This document shows positions 26,893 to 34,296 of a DNA stretch of 64,000 bases, one piece after another (within the stretch, counting starts at the first letter, position 1; each line of letters starts with the position of its first letter). The translations under genes were made by a program, and so were the position numbers. Below the pieces are notes generated by a model that ran no database searches, had not been told where the DNA came from, and saw nothing but the letters and a program-made list of their open reading frames with translations. This DNA is from Streptomyces sulphureus DSM 40104 (GTDB lineage: Bacteria > Actinomycetota > Actinomycetes > Streptomycetales > Streptomycetaceae), in the NCBI RefSeq assembly GCF_000381025.1, contig NZ_KB905816.1, positions 620,001-684,000 of the forward strand, read 5' to 3'.

Positions 26893-27768
26893 ATGACGTC
26901 TGATAAGCATACGAATCCGGTGGACCGGCGGCGTCTGGTGCGGAGCGTGCTCGGCATCGGCCTCGGCGCCGCGGCCCTCGGCAGCACGGTCGGACGCGCG
27001 GTCCTCGGCTCCGACGAGACATCGACGCAAGGCGGCCCGGCCGCCCCCGACGCGGCGGGCGCCCCCGCCGACCCCAAGGCGCCGAGCACCGCCTCGCCCG
27101 ACGGCGGCCGGTCGCCGTACCGACTGCGCCCCATCGAGGGCGAGACCTCGCGCGGAGCGCCCTCCGTCCACCCCCAGGTGCGCACGCACGCGCAGTACTC
27201 GCTCTCGGGCAAGGGCCGCCGGGTGGCGCTCACCTTCGACGACGGACCCGACCCGCGGTACACCCCGGAGATCCTGGAGACGCTGCGCCGCCACGGGGTG
27301 AGGGCGGTCTTCTTCGTGATCGGAGAGACCGCGGAGCAGTTCCCCGACGTGCTTCGCTCGGTCGCCCGCGAGGGCCACCTCATCGCCAACCACACCTGGA
27401 ACCACCGGCAGCTCACCGCGATCCCGGTCGCCGAGGCCCGCAGCGAACTGGAGCGCACTAGCGAGCTGATCGCGCGGACGGTCGGCACCCCGCCCACCTG
27501 GGCGCGTGCACCGTACGGCGACTGGAACGGGCCGACGCTGCGGATCTGCGCCGAGCTCGGCATGGAGCCGCTCGGCTGGTCCCTCGACACCCAGGACTGG
27601 TCGATGCCGGGGAGCGAGCACATCATCAACGCCGTGATGAAGGATGTCGCCCCTGGAACGATCGTTCTCAACCACGACGGCGGCGGGGACCGTTCCCAAA
27701 GCGCATCCGCGCTCTCCGCCTACCTGCCGCAGCTTCTCGCCGCCGGATACACGCCGGCTCTCCCCTGA
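26893..27768 (+). CDS. Exported polysaccharide deacetylase (CE4/NodB)
   Basis: A 291-residue carbohydrate esterase family 4 protein that removes N-acetyl groups from peptidoglycan or chitin-like polymers. The N-terminus has a twin-arginine-like signal (NPVDRRRLVRSVLGIGLG) and a Pro/Ala linker. The NodB domain (about 108-285) shows motif 1 TFDDGPD, motif 2 NHTWNH, motif 3 ARAPYG, motif 4 GWSLDTQDW and motif 5 IVLNHDGG, so all catalytic and metal residues are present. ATG at 26893 has CACGGAGA just before it. Cell-wall remodelling is the likely role. Confidence 0.9.
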   Translation: MTSDKHTNPVDRRRLVRSVLGIGLGAAALGSTVGRAVLGSDETSTQGGPAAPDAAGAPADPKAPSTASPDGGRSPYRLRPIEGETSRGAPSVHPQVRTHAQYSLSGKGRRVALTFDDGPDPRYTPEILETLRRHGVRAVFFVIGETAEQFPDVLRSVAREGHLIANHTWNHRQLTAIPVAEARSELERTSELIARTVGTPPTWARAPYGDWNGPTLRICAELGMEPLGWSLDTQDWSMPGSEHIINAVMKDVAPGTIVLNHDGGGDRSQSASALSAYLPQLLAAGYTPALP

Positions 27769-27783
27769 CGCACGGGCGACGCG

Positions 27784-27810
27784 GCGCCCAGGAACCGGCT
27801 CGCCGGGCGC
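27784..27810 (+). terminator. Possible terminator after the deacetylase gene
   Basis: GCGCCC (27784-27789) and GGGCGC (27805-27810) form a 6-bp stem with a 15-nt loop 15 bp after the stop codon. Modest stability, no T-tract. Confidence 0.35.
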
Positions 27811-27860
27811 GACGGCCGTACGCTCGGTACACCTCCGCACCCTCGCACCCGGAGCGTGAC

Positions 27861-28745
27861 ATGCCCGAACTGCCCGAAATCGAGGCCCTGCGAGGCTTCC
27901 TGGAGGAGAGAGCGACGGGGCACACCGTGGAGCGCGTGCTGCCCGTGGCGGTGAGCGTGCTCAAGACGTACGACCCGCCGCCGAGCGCCCTGCGCGGACG
28001 CGTCGTCGAAGGGGCGGCACGGCACGGCAAGTTCCTCGACCTGGGGATGCGGCAGCCGGGCGGGGGCGAGGAGTTGCACCTCGTCGTGCACCTCGCGCGC
28101 GCCGGGTGGCTCCGGTGGCGCGAGACACTGCCCGAGGCGCCGCCGCGTCCCGGCAAGGGGCCGTTGGCGCTGCGCGTGCAGCTCGACGGGGAGGGGCGCC
28201 CCGGTTTCGACATCACGGAGGCCGGGACGCAGAAGCGGCTGGCCGTCTACGTCGTCGGGGACCCGGCCGAGGTCCCCGGTGTCGCACGGCTCGGCCCCGA
28301 TCCGCTCGCGCCCGACTTCACGCGGGAGGACTTCGCGGCGCTACTGCGCGGCCAACGCCACCGGATCAAGGGCCTCCTGCGCGACCAGGCCGTCATCGCC
28401 GGCATCGGGAACGCGTACTCGGACGAAATCCTGCACGCGGCGAAAACGTCCCCCTTCAAGGTCGCCTCGCAGCTCACGGAGGAGGAGGTCGGCCGGCTCC
28501 ACGACGCGACGCAGCAGACCCTGCGGGAGGCCGTGGAGCGCGCCCGTGCGCTCCCCGCCGACGAGCTCAAGGCAGGCAAGCGTATGGGGATGCGGGTGCA
28601 CGACCGCACCGGCGAGCGGTGCCCGGTCTGCGGTGACACGATCCGCGAGGTCTCGTTCGCCGACTCCTCGCTCCAGTACTGCCCGACGTGCCAGACCGGC
28701 GGAAAGCCGCTCGCCGACCGGCGGATGTCCAGGCTCCTCAAGTGA
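27861..28745 (+). CDS. Fpg/Nei-family DNA glycosylase
   Basis: A 294-residue base-excision repair enzyme that removes oxidised bases and nicks the abasic site. It begins MPELPEIEALR, giving the N-terminal Pro nucleophile and the following Glu. It has the beta-sandwich lysine in ARHGKFLDL, a helix-two-turn-helix (IAGIGNAYSDEIL), and a complete C-terminal zinc finger (CPVCG, then CPTCQ). Substitutions around the lesion-binding loop resemble the actinobacterial Fpg2/Nei-like subgroup, so substrate preference is uncertain. Ends convergently with the KS operon, sharing a bidirectional terminator. Confidence 0.9.
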   Translation: MPELPEIEALRGFLEERATGHTVERVLPVAVSVLKTYDPPPSALRGRVVEGAARHGKFLDLGMRQPGGGEELHLVVHLARAGWLRWRETLPEAPPRPGKGPLALRVQLDGEGRPGFDITEAGTQKRLAVYVVGDPAEVPGVARLGPDPLAPDFTREDFAALLRGQRHRIKGLLRDQAVIAGIGNAYSDEILHAAKTSPFKVASQLTEEEVGRLHDATQQTLREAVERARALPADELKAGKRMGMRVHDRTGERCPVCGDTIREVSFADSSLQYCPTCQTGGKPLADRRMSRLLK

Positions 28746-28786
28746 GGCCGTACGACGGCCGTTGCCCGGCACGCGCACACGAGCCC

Positions 28787-28828
28787 GCCCGGTGACGCGT
28801 TCCGCCGTGCGGGGTCGCGTCACCGGGC
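28787..28828. terminator. Strong bidirectional terminator
   Basis: GCCCGGTGACGCG (28787-28799) and CGCGTCACCGGGC (28816-28828) form a perfect 13-bp stem with a 16-nt loop between the convergent Fpg and ketosynthase genes. It closes the five-gene minus-strand operon and the plus-strand Fpg transcript. Confidence 0.82.
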
Positions 28829-28844
28829 CGACCAGCGTGGGACC

Positions 28845-30077
28845 TCACACCTGCCGGAAGACCGCCACGACGTTCTGGCCTCCGAAGCCGAACGCGTTGA
28901 CCACGCCCGTGCGGATGTGTGCCTTGCGCGCGGTGTTGGGGACGTAGTCGAGGTCGCACTCGGGGTCGGGCGTGCCGAGGTTGACCGTGGGCGGCACCAC
29001 GCCGTCGCGGATGGCGAGCGCCGTGACCATCGAGGAGAGGGCGCCCGAGGCGCCGATCATGTGGCCGACCATCGACTTCGGCGCGCTGACGAGGAGACCG
29101 TCGGCCGCCTCGCCGTAGACCGCGCGGATCGCGCGCGTCTCCAGGCGGTCGTTGATCCGGGTGGCCGTGCCGTGCGCGCAGATGTAGTCGACCTCGGCAG
29201 GGGCGACGTGCGCGTTGGCGAGGGCTCTTCGCATCGCCGCCTCGGCGAAGGTGCCCTGCGGGTCCGGGGCGCTGACGTGGAAGGCGTCGGAGGTGAGGGC
29301 GCCGCCCGCGACTTCCATGTAGGGGGCGGCGCCGCGGGCCTCCGCGTGTGCGGCCGACTCCACGACGAGGACGACGGCGCCCTCGCCGAAGACGAAGCCG
29401 TCCCGCTCGGCGTCGAAAGGCTTGCTGGCGTGCTCGGGGTCGTCGTTGTTGGCGGAGAGGGCGCCCATGTTGCTGAGCCCGGCGAACATCACCCGGGTGA
29501 GGGCGGAGTCGGTGCCGCCCGCTATGACGACGTCGGCCTCCCCGGCGAGGATCGTGCGCCGCGCCTCCAGCAGGGCGTGGACGCCGCTGGCGCAGGCGAG
29601 CGCCGAAGCGTTGACGGGGCCGTGCACGCCGAGGTCGATCGCCACCTCGCACGCCGGCATGTTGGGGATCACCGAGGAGACGAAGTACGGGCTCACCCGC
29701 CGGGGTTCGGTGTGCATGGTGTCCGTCGCGGCCTCGATGCCGGGGAAGCCGGCGACGGCGTTGTTGATCTGCACGCCGATCCGGCCCTCGGGGTCTTCCA
29801 CGTCCGTGAGCCCCGCGTCCTGTGCGGCCTCGCGGGCCGCGGCCACCGCGTACTGCGAGAAGCGCTCGGAGCGGCGCATCCGCTTGCGGTCGAGGTAGGC
29901 GGCGGGGTCGAAGTTTTTGACCTCGGCCGCGATGCGGGTGGGCAGCCCCGTCGGGTCGAACCGCGTGATCCGGGCGACGCCGGAGCGGCCCTCGCGGAGC
30001 GCCTCCCAGCTGCTCTCCCGGTCGTTTCCGACCGGCGTCACGGCGCCGATCCCGGTCACCACTGCTTGTCGGGACAC
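28845..30077 (-). CDS. Beta-ketoacyl-ACP synthase (KAS II/FabF-like), last gene of the ring-acyl operon
   Basis: A 410-residue decarboxylating condensing enzyme. The Cys nucleophile is in ASALACASG, an unusual sequence around the site; the first His is in AHGTATRINDRLETRAI, and Lys and second His are in SAPKSMVGHMIGASGA. The Cys-His-His triad is therefore complete and the enzyme should be active. It starts with GTG after AAGGAG and lies 64 bp behind the dienoyl-CoA reductase gene. It is the last gene of an operon making a CoA-linked acyl group, so it may extend that acyl group rather than serve general fatty-acid synthesis. No ACP, KR or AT gene is adjacent, so it must borrow these. Confidence 0.88.
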   Translation of the reverse strand: MSRQAVVTGIGAVTPVGNDRESSWEALREGRSGVARITRFDPTGLPTRIAAEVKNFDPAAYLDRKRMRRSERFSQYAVAAAREAAQDAGLTDVEDPEGRIGVQINNAVAGFPGIEAATDTMHTEPRRVSPYFVSSVIPNMPACEVAIDLGVHGPVNASALACASGVHALLEARRTILAGEADVVIAGGTDSALTRVMFAGLSNMGALSANNDDPEHASKPFDAERDGFVFGEGAVVLVVESAAHAEARGAAPYMEVAGGALTSDAFHVSAPDPQGTFAEAAMRRALANAHVAPAEVDYICAHGTATRINDRLETRAIRAVYGEAADGLLVSAPKSMVGHMIGASGALSSMVTALAIRDGVVPPTVNLGTPDPECDLDYVPNTARKAHIRTGVVNAFGFGGQNVVAVFRQV

Positions 30078-30141
30078 TTGCTGCTTTCTCCTTGTGGTTC
30101 CGGCACTCGGCGGTGCCGTGGGTGGGACGGTCCGGCGGGCT

Positions 30142-32175
30142 TCAGCCGGACGGCACCGGCTCGGCGGCGGCGAGCCGGTGTGCTGCGCGCAGCGCCTCGG
30201 CGGTGGCGCGCACCGCCGTGAGGCCCGCGGCGTCGGCGGCGCCGCCGACGACTTCGTAGGGGACGCCGGCCGCCCGGAGCGCCGGGAGCGGGCTGCGCTC
30301 CCGCTCCTGTCCGAGCGCGGTGACGACAGTGTCGGCCGGGACGAGCCGCCTGGTGCCTTCCGCGTCGGTGAGCAGGACCCCGTCGGGGGTCACCTCGTGG
30401 TACGTGACGCCGGTGAGCAACTCGACGCCGCGGGAGCGGAGTTCGCCCACCACGGCCCAGCGGGTGCTCGGGCCCATGCCGGCGCCGATCCTTTTGCCGC
30501 GCCGGGCGACGGTGACGCTCCGCGACGCCGGTTCCGGCCGCGGCCCGTCGGCGAGCCCGTGCTCGGTGAGGAACTCCTCGGCGGTGCGCGGACGCTGCGG
30601 GGAGACGAGCCAGTGGGCGAGGTCGACGGCGATGCCTCCGCCGCCGAGGACGAGCACCCGCTCACCGAGCTCCTCGGGCGCCGCGAACGCCTCGGCGTAG
30701 GTGAGGAGTCGGGCCTGCGCCCACCCGGGCAGCGTAGGGAGGCGCGGGGTGACGCCGGTGGCGAGTACGGCGCCGTCGAAGCCGCGCAGCAGGGGCACGT
30801 CGCCGAGGCCGATACGGCGACGCAGGTGGAGGCGGACGCCGAGGCGGGCGAGTTCCGCCTCCCAGGTGCGGATCGCGGTGCCGAAGTCCTCCTTGCCCGG
30901 GACGCGTCGGGCGAGGGTGAACTGCCCCCCGGCCTCGGCCGCCGCCTCGAAGACCTCGACGCGGTGGCCGAGCGCGGCGAGCGCGCGGGCCGCCTCCAGC
31001 CCGGCGGGGCCTGCGCCGACGACGGCGAAGCGGCGCGGAGCGGCGGACACGCGCTCGGGGAAGTCGAGTTCGTGGCCGGCCCGCGGGTTGACGAGGCAGG
31101 AGACGCGCTCGGTGCCGAAAGAGCGGTCGATGCACGCCTCGTTGCAGCCGAGGCAGGGGACGACGAGTTCGGTGCGGCCCGCACGGGACTTGGCGACGAT
31201 CTGCGGATCGGCGAGGAAAGGCCGGGCCATGGAGACGAAGTCGAGGCCGCCGCGCGCCAACTCCTCGGCCTGCTCCAGGCGGTTGACGCGGTTCGAGGCG
31301 ATCACCGGCACCCGCCCGTGCCCTGCGGCGTGGAGCGCCTTGCGCACCGACTCGGCGTACCGCGCCCAGGCACCGGGCGGGACGACCGCCTGCACGGTGG
31401 GCACACGCGACTCGTGCCACCCGACGCCCACGTCGACGGCGTCGGCCCCGTGCTCGGCGAGCGCCACGCAGAACGCCTCCGCCTCCTCCGGCGGGGTGCC
31501 GCCCTCGACGAGGTCGGCACCCGAAGTCCGGTACAGCACGGGGAAGTCGGCCCCGACGGCGTCGCGCACGGCGTCGAGGACCTCCAGCGGGAAGCGGCGG
31601 CGGCGCTCGGCGTCCCCGCCCCAGGCGTCGGTGCGGCGGTTGGTGAGCGGCGCGAGGAACTGGTTGAGGAGGTATCCCTCGGAGCCCATGAGTTCGACGG
31701 CGTCGAAGCCGAGTTCCCTGGCCCGGCGTGCGCCCGAGGCGAAGTCGGCTGCTGTGGAGGCGAGTTCCGACGGCGTCATGGCGCGCGGGGTGGTGCCGGA
31801 GAACCTGCTGTGGACGGCGGAGGGGGCGAGCGGTGTGCGGTCGTCGAGGAGCGCGTAGCGGCCCGCGTGGAAGAGCTGGAGCGCGATGCGGCCGCCCTCG
31901 CGGTGGACGGCGGCGGCGACGCGGGCGAGCGCGTCGCCGTGCGCGGGGTCGTTGACGAGGCTGTAGCCGGGGCCTCCTGCGCCCGTCTCGCTGACGGCGC
32001 TGCCGCCCGTCACGAGGAGGCCGGCGCCGCCGCGGGCGCGTTCGGCGTAGAAGGCGGCGAGCGCGGCTCCGCCGTCGTCGAGGGCCTCCAGGTTGAGGTG
32101 CATCGCGCCCATCACGACGCGGTTGGCGAGGGGGAGCGTCCCGATCGTGCCGGGGCGCAGGACGTGTGGGTACAC
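30142..32175 (-). CDS. 2,4-dienoyl-CoA reductase-like flavin/FeS oxidoreductase
   Basis: A 677-residue FadH-type enzyme. Residues ~1-340 form an Old-Yellow-Enzyme FMN barrel (ALQLFHAGR, GYLLNQFLAPLTNRRTDAWGG, MARPFLADP). Residues ~345-375 hold the 4Fe-4S cluster cysteines (CLGCNEACID, then SCLVNPRAGHE). Residues ~385-660 form the FAD/NADPH domain (AVVGAGPAGLEAARALAALGH and VLVLGGGGIAVDLAHWL). Family members reduce conjugated dienoyl-CoA esters. In this operon the likely substrate is a cyclic dienoyl-CoA from dehydrated shikimate, by analogy with the dienoyl-reductase-like gene of cyclohexanecarboxyl-CoA loci. GTG start with GAGGAG 7-12 bases before. Confidence 0.88.
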   Translation of the reverse strand: MYPHVLRPGTIGTLPLANRVVMGAMHLNLEALDDGGAALAAFYAERARGGAGLLVTGGSAVSETGAGGPGYSLVNDPAHGDALARVAAAVHREGGRIALQLFHAGRYALLDDRTPLAPSAVHSRFSGTTPRAMTPSELASTAADFASGARRARELGFDAVELMGSEGYLLNQFLAPLTNRRTDAWGGDAERRRRFPLEVLDAVRDAVGADFPVLYRTSGADLVEGGTPPEEAEAFCVALAEHGADAVDVGVGWHESRVPTVQAVVPPGAWARYAESVRKALHAAGHGRVPVIASNRVNRLEQAEELARGGLDFVSMARPFLADPQIVAKSRAGRTELVVPCLGCNEACIDRSFGTERVSCLVNPRAGHELDFPERVSAAPRRFAVVGAGPAGLEAARALAALGHRVEVFEAAAEAGGQFTLARRVPGKEDFGTAIRTWEAELARLGVRLHLRRRIGLGDVPLLRGFDGAVLATGVTPRLPTLPGWAQARLLTYAEAFAAPEELGERVLVLGGGGIAVDLAHWLVSPQRPRTAEEFLTEHGLADGPRPEPASRSVTVARRGKRIGAGMGPSTRWAVVGELRSRGVELLTGVTYHEVTPDGVLLTDAEGTRRLVPADTVVTALGQERERSPLPALRAAGVPYEVVGGAADAAGLTAVRATAEALRAAHRLAAAEPVPSG

Positions 32176-32242
32176 GGAGACTCCTCGGTCTGTCCTGCCT
32201 GCGGGGACGCGCGGCCCCGGTCCGGCGGGGCCGCGCGGTCCT

Positions 32243-33091
32243 TCACTCGCTGCGGTGCGGCCTCGGCGGCAACTGGAGCTCGGGCCCTGCGTCGGCGAAG
32301 AACGGCGGCGCGACGGCGCTGAGGCCGCCGTCGACGACGAGGGTCTGTCCCGTGATGTACTCCGACTCGGGGCCGAGCAGGAACGCGAGCGTGTCGGCGA
32401 CCTCCTGGACGGTGCCGGCGCGGCGCTTGGGGATGCGGTCGAGGACGGTCTCCATGGAGGGCATCCCGGGGACTCCGTAGAAGAAGTCCAGCGAGTCGGA
32501 CTCGATGAGCCCTCCGTTGACGGCGTTGACGTTGACGCCGTACGGCGCGAACTCCAGGGCCATGTAGCGGACCCACGCCTCGATCGCGGCCTTCATCGCG
32601 CCGAGCGTCGCGTACGTCGGGTAGGCGCGGACGCTGCCGTAGGAGGAGAGCGCGAGGATGCGGCCGCCGTCGTCCATGAGCGTCAGCGCCTGCTGCGCGC
32701 CGAGGACGAAGGGGCGCAGGTTCATCGCGTAGGAGCGGTCGAGGTGGTGGGGCTTGAGGTCGACGATGTTCTTGAAGGCGCTCGCCGCCGCGTTGTTGAC
32801 GTACCAGTCGAGGCGGCCGCAGCGGCGGGCGACCTCGTCGAAGAGCGCCTCGATGCCCTCCTCGGTCTCGACGTCCGCCTGGACGGTGAAGCCGCTGCCG
32901 CCGGCCGCCTCGATGTCGGAGACGGTCTTCTCGGCGAGGTCGTTGTTCCTCTTGTAGTTGACGGCGATCGTCGCGCCGTGCCGCCGGGCGAGGGTGAGCG
33001 CGAGCTGCCTGCCGATGCCGCGCGAGGCGCCGGTGATCAGCGCCACCTTCGTCGGCGCCGCGGTCTCTCCGCTGTCGGGTGTCGGTGTCAC
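32243..33091 (-). CDS. ChcA/FabL-like SDR enoyl-thioester reductase
   Basis: A 282-residue short-chain dehydrogenase/reductase. It has the cofactor motif GASRGIG, NNAA, and an active site in which Tyr and Lys are separated by six residues (YATLGAMK). Classical SDRs have Tyr-x3-Lys; Tyr-x6-Lys is the pattern of enoyl-ACP reductases FabI and FabL. SSYGSVRAY before it, the ALEFAPYGVNVNAVNGGLIES stretch and the C-terminal TGQTLVVDGG also recall FabL and the 1-cyclohexenylcarbonyl-CoA reductase ChcA. It should therefore reduce a C=C next to a thioester. The GTG start lies within the stop of the acyl-CoA dehydrogenase gene (GTGA), which rules out the much longer open frame upstream. Confidence 0.85.
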   Translation of the reverse strand: MTPTPDSGETAAPTKVALITGASRGIGRQLALTLARRHGATIAVNYKRNNDLAEKTVSDIEAAGGSGFTVQADVETEEGIEALFDEVARRCGRLDWYVNNAAASAFKNIVDLKPHHLDRSYAMNLRPFVLGAQQALTLMDDGGRILALSSYGSVRAYPTYATLGAMKAAIEAWVRYMALEFAPYGVNVNAVNGGLIESDSLDFFYGVPGMPSMETVLDRIPKRRAGTVQEVADTLAFLLGPESEYITGQTLVVDGGLSAVAPPFFADAGPELQLPPRPHRSE

Positions 33092-34296
33092 TTCGCCCCT
33101 CCCTGCGCCGTCGCCGCGTCGGCCGACTGCGTGCGCAGGCGGGTCAACTCGCGGAAGACGACGGTCTTCTGGATTTCGTTGGTGCCTTCTTCGAAGCGCT
33201 GTGCGCGTGCGTCCCGGTAGACCCGCTCGATCGGGCTGGTCTTCCAGTAGCCCAGACCACCGTGCACCTGGAGGGCGTTGTCGGTGACCCGGGTGAGCAT
33301 GGAGACGGCGGTCATCTTCGCCATGGAGGAGAGCATCGAGGCGTCGTCGCCGCCCTCCTCGAACCTGTGTGCCGCATGGAGGACGAGGTGCTTCGCCGCC
33401 TCGATGTCCGCGGCGTTCTCGGCGAGCATGAACTGCACGGCCTGGCGGCGGCTGAGCGCCTTGCCGAAGGAGACGCGCCGCTCGGCGTAGTCGAGCGCCA
33501 ACTCCTGTGCACGTTGGGCGAGTCCGACGCAGCTCATCCCGACCGAGATGCGCGAGGGGGTGAGGAACCCGCCGAGCGCGACGTCGAGGCCCTCGCCCTC
33601 CCTGCCGAGCCGGTGGGCGACGGGCACGGGGGTGCGGTCGAAGCGGATCTCGGCGTGGTCGGTCCCGGTGACGCCCATCGTCCGGGAGGTGTCCTCGGCG
33701 TGGACGCCCTCCGCGTGCCGCGGGACGAGCAGCGCGACCGTGCCCTCGTGGCCCGTGGTGCCGTCGACGCGGGCGGCGAGCAGGTAGTAGTCGCAGCGGA
33801 CGCCGAAGGTGATGAGGTGCTTGTGTCCGGTGAGGTAGTAGGTGTCGCCCTCGCGGACCACCGTTGAGGTGATGTCGGCGCCCGTTCCGTTGCCGGGTTC
33901 GGTGAGCGTGAACGCGATCTTGATGTCGCCCGAGATCGCCGGCAGGACGAACTTCTTGCGCTGCTCCTCGTCGGCGAAGGGGTCCATGGCCCGCCAGATC
34001 CCGTTGACGACGTGCACGATCATCCGCGTCGAGCCGTGCGACCGGGAGAAGACCTCCATCAGCTCCATCCACTGCGGGAAGGTGAGCCCGAACCCGCCGT
34101 ACTCGACGGGCGCGGCCATCCGCAGGAAGCCGTGTCCGCGCAGCTCGGCCCAGAGCTCCTCCGGTACCTCGCCGCTCGCCTCGATCCGCTCGGCCCACTC
34201 TTCCCCGGGCCCGGTCACCCAGGCGGCGACCCGGTCCTTGAGTGCGGCGAACTCCGCCTCGGTCACCGGCTGTTCTCCTCGGGTCGTGTCGGTCAC
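33088..34296 (-). CDS. Acyl-CoA dehydrogenase-like protein of the ring-acyl operon
   Basis: A 402-residue acyl-CoA dehydrogenase family flavoprotein. FTLTEPGNGTGADI contacts FAD and substrate, and the C-terminal FEEGTNEIQ carries Glu at the usual catalytic-base position. QVHGGLGYWKTSPIERVYRDAR is the standard FAD-dimer segment. In this operon it may oxidise, isomerise or eliminate on a cyclic acyl-CoA rather than work in bulk beta-oxidation; this is inferred from context. The GTG start overlaps the stop of the fusion gene (GTGA) and its own stop overlaps the SDR start (GTGA), so expression is tightly coupled. Confidence 0.88.
   Translation of the reverse strand: MTDTTRGEQPVTEAEFAALKDRVAAWVTGPGEEWAERIEASGEVPEELWAELRGHGFLRMAAPVEYGGFGLTFPQWMELMEVFSRSHGSTRMIVHVVNGIWRAMDPFADEEQRKKFVLPAISGDIKIAFTLTEPGNGTGADITSTVVREGDTYYLTGHKHLITFGVRCDYYLLAARVDGTTGHEGTVALLVPRHAEGVHAEDTSRTMGVTGTDHAEIRFDRTPVPVAHRLGREGEGLDVALGGFLTPSRISVGMSCVGLAQRAQELALDYAERRVSFGKALSRRQAVQFMLAENAADIEAAKHLVLHAAHRFEEGGDDASMLSSMAKMTAVSMLTRVTDNALQVHGGLGYWKTSPIERVYRDARAQRFEEGTNEIQKTVVFRELTRLRTQSADAATAQGGAK

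Noticed and set aside
29917..32322. An 801-codon plus-strand open frame opposite the dienoyl-CoA reductase gene
   Set aside because: Gly/Arg/Ala-rich antisense shadow of a well-supported flavoenzyme; no motifs.
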